Assembly: GCA_017861355.1 (NCBI GenBank)
Contig: JAGFXQ010000194.1
Span: forward strand, 1-6,643
DNA: 6,643 nt
Reading direction: 5' to 3'
From: Bacillota bacterium
GTDB taxonomy: Bacteria > Bacillota > Clostridia > Lachnospirales > Lachnospiraceae
Position numbers and translations under genes: made by a program. The notes beneath the pieces were generated by a model, which saw only the letters and a program-made list of their open reading frames with translations, was not told the origin of the DNA and ran no database searches. Positions 1-4,036 of this stretch are shown piece after piece (positions within the stretch are counted from its first letter, which is position 1; each line of letters opens with the position of its first letter).

Positions 1-546
1 GTTCGAGAGAACAGAGCACTTCGTGAAAAAGTAGAACAAGGAATTATGGCTGCAAATAAAAACTTTGTCCTTGCAAGATCAGCTATGCCGGATGAGGTTC
101 TGAATGTATCCTTAATGGCACCAAAGCAGGAGGTATTTCTTGAAGCCGGTAAGCGCAATGTTATGAGTGTTGACATACCGGAATTTGAATACCGTACCAA
201 GACGGCAGATGCTAACGATATCTATCCTTATGGTTTTGCCTTTACCTCCAGTGATCTGGATGATGCGGTAAAATCTTTACAGGATATCCTGCCGGATATG
301 TTACGACTTGCGGAAATCGAAAAATCCTGCCAGCTTTTGGCGGCAGAGATTGAGAAGACCAGACGTCGTGTGAATGCTTTGGAGCATGTAATGATTCCGG
401 AATTAAAAGAGAATATCAAGTATATCGTAATGAAACTGGATGAGAATGAGCGTAGTACACAGGTCCGCCTGATGAAGGTGAAGGACATGATGCTGGAGCA
501 GGCACACCATTACAGTGAGAGATATCAGAACCATTTCGAAGTATAA
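1..546 (+). CDS. atpD: V-type ATP synthase subunit D, C-terminal part (5' truncated by window)
   Basis: Subunit D (also called NtpD) is the central rotor stalk of the V/A-type ATPase. It couples the catalytic A3B3 head to the membrane ring on the cytoplasmic side of the membrane. The frame is open from base 1, giving 181 residues without a start. The family is usually about 200-215 residues, so roughly the first 30 are missing. The in-frame stretch VRENRALREKVEQGI before the first ATG (46) is charged and helical and continues the protein, so that ATG is internal. The C-terminal segment, with AEIEKTRRRVNALEHVMIP and then ENIKYIVMKLDENER, is the long helix that pairs with the N-terminal helix in the stalk coiled coil, and it is typical of this subunit. 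The gene probably ends an ATPase operon lying to the left, because no gene follows for more than 550 bases. Family assignment is confident; whether the enzyme makes or hydrolyses ATP, and whether it moves H+ or Na+, cannot be told from this subunit. Confidence 0.95.
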   Translation, partial: VRENRALREKVEQGIMAANKNFVLARSAMPDEVLNVSLMAPKQEVFLEAGKRNVMSVDIPEFEYRTKTADANDIYPYGFAFTSSDLDDAVKSLQDILPDMLRLAEIEKSCQLLAAEIEKTRRRVNALEHVMIPELKENIKYIVMKLDENERSTQVRLMKVKDMMLEQAHHYSERYQNHFEV

Positions 547-588
547 GGTACAGAAACAAAAAGACTGTATAGAATAAAAGGCTGTGTA

Positions 589-760
589 CAGAAACAAACA
601 AGGTGTATCAGTGACAATGTTTTTCGGATGTCGTACATCCGACGAAATGTTCGTAGTATACAGACAGGAAAGCACTGTCTGTATACGATGAGACATTTTT
701 CGTCGGATGTTCGCCATTACGAAAAACAGTTTTGTCACTAATATACCTTGTTTGTTTCTG
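589..760. repeat. 172-bp near-palindromic element (MITE-like or giant hairpin)
   Basis: The outer arms, 589-617 and 732-760, are 29 bp each and match as inverted repeats with two mismatches. Pairing continues inward. GTGACA and TTTTTC (611-625) face the complementary stretch at 721-738 with a small bulge, and 635-650 pairs with 693-710 with a two-base bulge. The centre is a perfect 12-bp hairpin, GTATACAGACAG (656-667) against 675-686, with a 7-base loop. A separate small hairpin, TCGGATGT/ACATCCGA (624-631/635-642), sits in the left half, so the CGGATGT motif occurs three times. The element encodes nothing recognisable. It fits a miniature inverted-repeat element or an extragenic palindrome. 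I see no clear target-site duplication at its ends. It could also be a structured 3' end of the ATPase operon transcript, but no T-tract follows directly. Confidence 0.7.
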
Positions 761-764
761 GGGG

Positions 765-795
765 AAGTTTTCAAATTAATCAGAGAAACTTTTTT
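765..795 (+). terminator. Weak intrinsic terminator candidate after the ATPase gene
   Basis: AAGTTT (765-770) pairs with AAACTT (786-791), with one further C-G pair across a bulge, followed by six T (790-795). The stem is short and GC-poor, so this is a weak candidate. It is the only T-tailed hairpin seen between the ATPase gene and the next gene. Confidence 0.35.
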
Positions 796-841
796 CGAGA
801 TAAGATTAAATTAATAATTAATGAAGTAAAAAAGTAATAAA

Positions 842-991
842 AAGAGATTCAATCTGAAGCGCTAATGACAGCCAGATGCCATAATTAACAAGAGGAGATC
901 CGATCTAAAGTGAAAATGACAATCAGATGCCATAATTAACAAGAGAAGATTCCATCTAAAGCGCAAAAGACAATCAGATTTCATAATTGAA
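842..991. repeat. Three tandem repeats of about 50 bp, each with an internal dyad
   Basis: Three head-to-tail copies lie at 842-889 (48 bp), 890-940 (51 bp) and 941-991 (51 bp). Each begins AAGAG and ends near CATAATT(A/G)A. Shared blocks include ATCT(A/G)AAG, GACA(A/G)(T/C)CAGAT and CATAATT. Copies 1 and 2 are closest towards their 3' ends, and copy 3 is the most diverged. Each copy starts with a short dyad: AGATT-C-AATCT in copy 1, AGATC-C-GATCT in copy 2, and an imperfect AGATTCCATCT in copy 3. The array lies upstream of the promoter proposed for the HAD gene, so it could be a set of protein-binding sites or just a local duplication. Confidence 0.75.
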
Positions 992-1019
992 AAGTGAAAT
1001 AAAATAGAAAAGAATATAA

Positions 1020-1049
1020 TTGATAAAGTTATATTTTATATGTTATATA
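1020..1049 (+). promoter_or_regulatory. Probable sigma-A promoter for the HAD gene
   Basis: TTGATA (1020-1025), an 18-bp spacer and TATATA (1044-1049), with an extended -10 TG at 1041-1042. Transcription would start near 1056, leaving a leader of about 65 bases. The surroundings are very AT-rich, which raises the chance of a false match. Confidence 0.5.
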
Positions 1050-1106
1050 CAAGCCTAAGGGAAAGAGTTACAATAATACATAATTTATATGATTAGTTCG
1101 TTGAAT

Positions 1107-1114
1107 GGGGAGGG
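1107..1114 (+). promoter_or_regulatory. Ribosome binding site that decides the HAD start
   Basis: GGGGAGGG lies inside the first codons that would follow the ATG at 1105, and 8 bases before TTG 1123. The bases before ATG 1105 have no Shine-Dalgarno match. The site therefore supports TTG as the initiation codon. Confidence 0.75.
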
Positions 1115-1122
1115 AGAATACG

Positions 1123-1848
1123 TTGATTAAGAATATTGTATTTGATTACGGTTATGTACTGGCATATCCCAGAACAGGGAACTGGTTTGTTCCTCCCAAG
1201 GCGAAGAAGATCCTAGACTTTAAAGATATCATTCGAATCTTCTTGAGATTACACAGAATTAGGGATGCCTATCAGCGTAGTAGAGTCCATCTGGATGAAA
1301 AGCATTTGCTTTTTACTGAAGAGGAAGAGATTGAGCAGTTTCATCGATTTTATACAGAATTCTTATCTTTTATGGGGATTACGGAGCAACAGACAAAGAA
1401 GGCTCATGCACTCGCTATTGATACGGTCTGTAATGATGATAAGGTAATGATCTACGAGGACGTGCTCAACAGCTTGAAATTAATGAAAGCAGATTATCAT
1501 ATTTATATTTTATCAGATAACTGGCCTTCTCTTACCAGGGTATTAAAGCATAGTCAAATCGAACAATATCTGGATGGAATGGTTATGTCCTGCGATTACG
1601 GGATCTGCAAGGATAATTTGGATTTGTTTTATCATGCAATTGCTAAGTTTGGGATCGAGCCGGAGGAGAGTGTATTTATCGACGACTCGGAAGGAAATCT
1701 TGCAAATGCGCAGCATGCCGGCTTTATTCCTATCTTAATGGAACGCAGAGGAAGAAAGAAAGCAAGCAGTTATCCGATTGTCCACAATATGTCGAAGGTA
1801 ACAGAAATGATTCATTTACTTGAAGAAAGTTCGAGTGAAACAGTATAG
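1123..1848 (+). CDS. HAD-superfamily hydrolase (YihX-like, phosphatase type)
   Basis: This is a cytoplasmic haloacid-dehalogenase-type hydrolase, probably a phosphatase of unknown substrate. With the TTG start the protein has 241 residues and begins right before motif I, VFDYGYVL, as HAD proteins normally do. Asp8 would be the nucleophile. The second Asp of the usual DxD is Gly10, the DxG form also seen in YihX-like and epoxide-hydrolase-associated members. Motif II is Ser131 in ILSDN, motif III is Lys163 in GICKDN, and motif IV is the Asp187-Asp188 pair in FIDDSEGNLANA. Residues from about 25 to 110 form the helical cap. An ATG at 1105 is in frame but has no ribosome binding site. GGGGAGGG (1107-1114) lies 8 bases before the TTG at 1123, so TTG is preferred. 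No clear terminator follows. The family is confident, the substrate is not known. Confidence 0.88.
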   Translation: MIKNIVFDYGYVLAYPRTGNWFVPPKAKKILDFKDIIRIFLRLHRIRDAYQRSRVHLDEKHLLFTEEEEIEQFHRFYTEFLSFMGITEQQTKKAHALAIDTVCNDDKVMIYEDVLNSLKLMKADYHIYILSDNWPSLTRVLKHSQIEQYLDGMVMSCDYGICKDNLDLFYHAIAKFGIEPEESVFIDDSEGNLANAQHAGFIPILMERRGRKKASSYPIVHNMSKVTEMIHLLEESSSETV

Positions 1849-1940
1849 TCAGATTTGGAAGCTGTCTGCTAAAGGTATCATGGAATGAGTTGCTTAATTT
1901 CATACATTTGTGAATGATATAGAAATAGATCTGGTTCGGG

Positions 1941-1969
1941 TTGACACACTTTCGCGAACAGATTACAAT
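1941..1969 (+). promoter_or_regulatory. Near-consensus sigma-A promoter of the Crp/Fnr gene
   Basis: TTGACA (1941-1946), a spacer of exactly 17 bp and TACAAT (1964-1969). Transcription would start near 1976, giving a leader of about 85 bases. The spacer holds the perfect palindrome TTCGCGAA (1951-1958). A wider dyad, TCTG-G-TTCG (1930-1938) against CGAACAGA (1955-1962), encloses the -35 and could be an operator. No clear TGTGA/TCACA-type site overlaps this promoter, so autoregulation is not evident. Confidence 0.8.
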
Positions 1970-1989
1970 GAAAAGGGTATAAACTTGTC

Positions 1990-2024
1990 GTGCGAGTGAT
2001 TTTCTCGCACTATACTCACTACGC
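1990..2024 (+). other. Leader hairpins of the Crp/Fnr mRNA (two alternative pairings)
   Basis: GTGCGAG (1990-1996) pairs perfectly with CTCGCAC (2004-2010) around a 7-base loop. The same left strand can instead pair as GCGAGTGA (1992-1999) with TCACT-A-CGC (2016-2024), with one bulged A. The two structures exclude each other. No T-tract follows, so this is not a terminator. It may affect mRNA stability or be an operator in DNA form. Confidence 0.5.
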
Positions 2025-2060
2025 TTTAATTAGAATCTAAAATTAGGAGGGTGCATACAT

Positions 2061-2777
2061 ATGAATGCTTCCTGTCACTGTGGATTTTGTCATAATGATT
2101 TATGTGTGAAACAGGTTCCGATCTTTTCTTCCCTCAGTAATGATGAGGTCAGTAAAATCTCGGATTTAATTACCCATCGGGAATATAAGAAGGGTGAACT
2201 TCTGATGCATGACGGTGAGAGATCAGAAACCATCGTTATTATTCATGAAGGCAGCGCTAAAGCTTTTAAATATACGACTGACGGTAGAGAACAGATATTA
2301 TATGTATTTACCGAAGGAGATTTTTTTGGTGAACAAAATCTGTTGACCGATCGGACGGCTACCTATTCGGTAGAAGCATTACAAACGGTGAAAACCTGTA
2401 TTTTGTCCAAAAGCCAATTTCAAAAGCTTTTATACGAGTATCCGGATATTGCAGTCAAGATTATTGCTGAACTCGGTGAGAGAATGGCCAGATTAGAGAA
2501 TGCAATGCAAGGTATGGGTGTCCGTAATGTAGATAACCGGATTGGAGGAATTCTCTTAGAATTCGCTGCCAAGTACGGAAGTGAAGAGAAAGAAGGCACC
2601 ATGATCCAATTGCCGCTAAGCAGAGAAGGAATCGCAAATTATCTTGGTGTTGCAAGGGAGACAGTAAGTCGAAAGCTGGGTCAATTGGAAAGTGAAGGAA
2701 TCATCCGATCCGTGAATAACAAATCGATTCTGATACTGGATAAGGATGCGCTAAGTAACCTGGCCGGATCATTCTAA
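2061..2777 (+). CDS. Crp/Fnr-family transcription regulator with N-terminal Cys cluster (FNR-like)
   Basis: A 238-residue cytoplasmic DNA-binding regulator. The N-terminus, CHCGFCHNDLC, gives Cys5, Cys7, Cys10 and Cys15. Cys113 lies in the strand TCILSKSQF, at the place of E. coli FNR Cys122 (in VCEIPF). Cys7-x2-Cys10-x4-Cys15 plus Cys113 therefore resembles the four [4Fe-4S] ligands of FNR, and the protein could sense O2 or NO. Residues about 20-130 form the cyclic-nucleotide-binding-type beta roll (EGDFFGEQNLL), 130-158 the dimer helix, and 160-235 the winged helix-turn-helix. The recognition helix VARETVSRKL carries Arg199, Glu200, Ser203 and Arg204. Glu, Ser and Arg match FNR, while Arg199-Glu200 matches CRP Arg180-Glu181. 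The start has AGGAGGG (2045-2051) at 9 bases. The gene has its own promoter and terminator and sits just before rubrerythrin. Family is certain; the Fe-S cluster and the targets are inferred. Confidence 0.93.
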   Translation: MNASCHCGFCHNDLCVKQVPIFSSLSNDEVSKISDLITHREYKKGELLMHDGERSETIVIIHEGSAKAFKYTTDGREQILYVFTEGDFFGEQNLLTDRTATYSVEALQTVKTCILSKSQFQKLLYEYPDIAVKIIAELGERMARLENAMQGMGVRNVDNRIGGILLEFAAKYGSEEKEGTMIQLPLSREGIANYLGVARETVSRKLGQLESEGIIRSVNNKSILILDKDALSNLAGSF

Positions 2778-2819
2778 GCTGGTGGGTATGGATGTTTTGT
2801 TTATAATTATATAAATTGT

Positions 2820-2864
2820 AAGGTTGTTGCATACTAGGATCATTCTATGCAATAACCTTTTTTT
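2820..2864 (+). terminator. Strong intrinsic terminator after the Crp/Fnr gene
   Basis: A 14-bp stem joins 2820-2833 (AAGGTTGTTGCATA) and 2846-2859, with one G-U pair and a 12-base loop, followed by seven T (2858-2864). It separates the regulator from rubrerythrin, so the two genes are not expected to form one simple operon. Confidence 0.92.
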
Positions 2865-2871
2865 AACTTCT

Positions 2872-2905
2872 AATCACAGATAACTTTTCTTGTATTGGCT
2901 ATACT
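2872..2905 (+). promoter_or_regulatory. Rubrerythrin promoter with a CRP/FNR-type half-site
   Basis: TATACT (2900-2905) is a good -10, but the -35 position (2877-2882, CAGATA) is poor, as in activator-dependent promoters. AATCACAGA (2872-2880) is the right half of the palindrome at 5284-5307. If it marks a binding site, the centre is 2870.5, which is -41.5 from a start near 2912. The left half is not conserved and runs into the T-tract of the previous terminator. The -10 is fairly well supported; the half-site as a binding site is inference. Confidence 0.5.
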
Positions 2906-2964
2906 TAAGTTGGAATGTCACGGATCTAAAAAGTTACATGATAGTTTCTGAAATTAAGGCAATA

Positions 2965-2995
2965 CTTTTACCAAAATAGTATTAGGAGGTAAAAG
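2965..2995 (+). promoter_or_regulatory. Hairpin overlapping the rubrerythrin ribosome binding site
   Basis: CTTTTACC (2965-2972) is a perfect complement of GGTAAAAG (2988-2995) across a 15-base loop. The Shine-Dalgarno AGGAGG (2984-2989) lies partly in the loop and partly in the stem, 11 bases before the ATG. The fold could limit ribosome access. The stem is AU-rich and only moderately stable. Confidence 0.5.
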
Positions 2996-3000
2996 GAATT

Positions 3001-3591
3001 ATGGATTTTAAGAATAGTCAGACCAAGGATAATCTGATGCGTGCATTTGCAGGAGAGAGCCAAGCCAGAAATCGATACACCTTTGCTGCAGCACAGGCCA
3101 AGAAGGAACACCAGCATGTAATTGAAGCAATCTTTCGTTTTACAGCCGATCAGGAAAAGGAACATGCTGAGGTGTTCTACAAATTCTTGAAAGAGCATGC
3201 AGGTGAGAGTATTCAGATCGAAGCATCCTATCCGGTGGACATTAATGATGACCTCGTCAAACTCTTGCGTGCAGCACAGCATAATGAATATGAGGAATAT
3301 GACCCGGTATATAAAACTTTTGGTGATATCGCAAAGCAGGAGGGTTTTGGTAAAATAGCGGCGGCCTTCCATATGATTGCAGGGATTGAAAAAACTCATG
3401 GTGATCGATTTGCAAGATTCGCAGAGCTCTTAGAGGAGAAGAAGCTATACGTTGCAGATGCTGAGATGGGATGGATGTGCCTGAATTGTGGCTATATTCA
3501 TTGGGGCAAAGAGGCACCTAAAGAATGCCCTGCCTGCCAGCATGACCAAGGCTATTTTATTCGATTAACACTTGCACCTTTTTCAGAATAA
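3001..3591 (+). CDS. rbr: Rubrerythrin (diiron peroxidase with C-terminal rubredoxin domain)
   Basis: Cytoplasmic peroxidase that reduces H2O2 in anaerobes using electrons from NAD(P)H passed through rubredoxin-type carriers. The protein has 196 residues, close to the family's usual 190-195. The N-terminal ferritin-like four-helix domain (about 1-145) carries the expected diiron ligands: Glu19 in GESQARNRY, Glu52 and His55 in EKEH, Glu96 and Glu99 in EYEEY, and Glu130 and His133 in EKTH. The C-terminal rubredoxin domain (about 153-190) binds one iron through Cys160-x2-Cys163 and Cys176-x2-Cys179. All ligands are present, so it should be functional. ATG 3001 follows AGGAGG (2984-2989). The gene is flanked by the Crp/Fnr terminator and a long 3' stem-loop, so it is probably monocistronic. 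The FNR-like gene immediately upstream makes redox control plausible. Confidence 0.97.
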   Translation: MDFKNSQTKDNLMRAFAGESQARNRYTFAAAQAKKEHQHVIEAIFRFTADQEKEHAEVFYKFLKEHAGESIQIEASYPVDINDDLVKLLRAAQHNEYEEYDPVYKTFGDIAKQEGFGKIAAAFHMIAGIEKTHGDRFARFAELLEEKKLYVADAEMGWMCLNCGYIHWGKEAPKECPACQHDQGYFIRLTLAPFSE

Positions 3592-3603
3592 ATATTAAGC
3601 ATG

Positions 3604-3677
3604 GTGAATATATCGTTTCAATTAATCTAATATCTTCATTAACATTGGTAAGGTAAGGATAGAAGCGGTATATTCAC
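3604..3677 (+). other. Long stem-loop downstream of rubrerythrin
   Basis: GTGAATATA (3604-3612) is perfectly complementary to TATATTCAC (3669-3677). Pairing continues inward as TCGTTTC (3613-3619) with GAAGCGG (3662-3668), including two G-U pairs. That makes 16 continuous pairs around a loop of about 42 bases. There is no T-tract, only TTAAAATTTATT, so it is a poor intrinsic terminator. It may protect the 3' end of the rubrerythrin mRNA or be a degenerate repeat element. Confidence 0.5.
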
Positions 3678-3730
3678 TTAAAATTTATTGCTCTCAATCA
3701 TGCAGGTTCAATCTGTATATTACTGGTAAA

Positions 3731-3747
3731 GTAGTTATGATAACTAC
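3731..3747. promoter_or_regulatory. Perfect 17-bp palindrome, operator-like
   Basis: GTAGTTAT-G-ATAACTAC is a perfect inverted repeat of 8 bp around one base. Its centre (3739) is 37 bp before the -35 of the promoter at 3776, or about -73 from the predicted start. The TAGTTA/TAACTA form resembles sites bound by dimeric winged-helix or TetR-type regulators, but I cannot name one. Confidence 0.5.
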
Positions 3748-3775
3748 ATAAAATAGAAAAATATACTATGACATA

Positions 3776-3805
3776 TTGACAACAACTCCTTGTATACGAT
3801 ATAAT
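3776..3805 (+). promoter_or_regulatory. Consensus sigma-A promoter for the flavoprotein gene or a leader RNA
   Basis: TTGACA (3776-3781), an 18-bp spacer and TATAAT (3800-3805), with both hexamers perfect. The start would be near 3812, about 225 bases before the next start codon, so the transcript has a long leader. Confidence 0.85.
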
Positions 3806-3811
3806 TATGTT

Positions 3812-3924
3812 CGTAAAGTAGAAGAGTCTTTGCATCAACATATAGCATTTGGTTTGATGAAAGAAGACGAATGCAAAGATAATTTGCGAATAGGTTATGG
3901 GATGTCTGGTTGCCAGACATTTTT
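3812..3924 (+). ncRNA. Candidate structured leader or small RNA ending in a terminator hairpin
   Basis: From the predicted start (about 3812) to a T-tailed hairpin is about 113 bases. Inside, GTCTTTGCAT (3826-3835) pairs with ATGCAAAGAT (3871-3880) over 10 bp with one G-U pair. GCAAA (3873-3877) can instead pair with TTTGC (3883-3887), giving a competing fold. The RNA ends with the hairpin at 3902-3920 and U residues. I do not recognise a known riboswitch. It could be an attenuated leader of the downstream gene or an independent small RNA. A 70-codon reading frame starting at the TTG of the -35 runs through it, but has no ribosome binding site. Confidence 0.35.
3902..3924 (+). terminator. Intrinsic terminator-like hairpin inside the leader (possible attenuator)
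   Basis: ATGTCTGG (3902-3909), loop TTG, CCAGACAT (3913-3920) forms a perfect 8-bp stem, followed directly by T residues (five counting T3920) and then AAAA. It lies between a consensus promoter and the start of the flavoprotein gene, so it could stop transcription before the gene. I found only weak antiterminator pairings. Confidence 0.6.
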
Positions 3925-3935
3925 AAAAGTCAAAT

Positions 3936-3952
3936 ACTTTGATAATCAAAAT
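3936..3952. promoter_or_regulatory. FabT-like operator upstream of the FabK-family gene
   Basis: TTTGATAATCAAA (3938-3950) is, on the other strand, TTTGATTATCAAA, the core of the streptococcal FabT site as I recall it (ANTTTGATTATCAAATT). Over the 17-bp window the minus strand differs at one defined position. FabT is a MarR-type repressor of fatty-acid synthesis genes including fabK. No FabT gene is in the window. The spacing (TTGAT, one base, ATCAA) rules out a normal FNR box. Confidence 0.5.
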
Positions 3953-4036
3953 AATAGGCAGAGCTCATATTGCCTTGCCGGAAGATGATTTTTGGCATAA
4001 GAGAGAGCAGGTTAAACTGATATGGAGGTTAAGATT

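Noticed and set aside
403..774. 123-codon frame on the - strand
   Set aside because: It is antisense to the ATPase gene and runs through the palindromic element. The protein is Cys/Phe-rich and looks like no family.
842..991. CRISPR array
   Set aside because: The units are similar along their whole length, with no unique spacers between conserved repeats, and no cas genes are near.
1995..2009. TGTGA/TCACA-like site in the Crp/Fnr leader
   Set aside because: Each half has one mismatch and the spacing is five bases instead of six. The sequence is better explained as the hairpin at 1990-2010.
2968..3399. 143-codon frame on the - strand
   Set aside because: It is the antisense shadow of rubrerythrin, whose + strand frame has every expected ligand.
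2061..3591. Crp/Fnr and rubrerythrin as one operon
   Set aside because: A strong intrinsic terminator (2820-2864) and a separate -10 lie between them.
3939..3949. FNR box (TTGAT-N4-ATCAA)
   Set aside because: The half-sites are separated by one base, not four. The sequence fits a FabT-type site better.
3776..3988. 70-codon open frame on the + strand
   Set aside because: It starts at the TTG that is the -35 of a consensus promoter, has no ribosome binding site at that start or at the internal ATG (3857), crosses the terminator hairpin and has no recognisable family.
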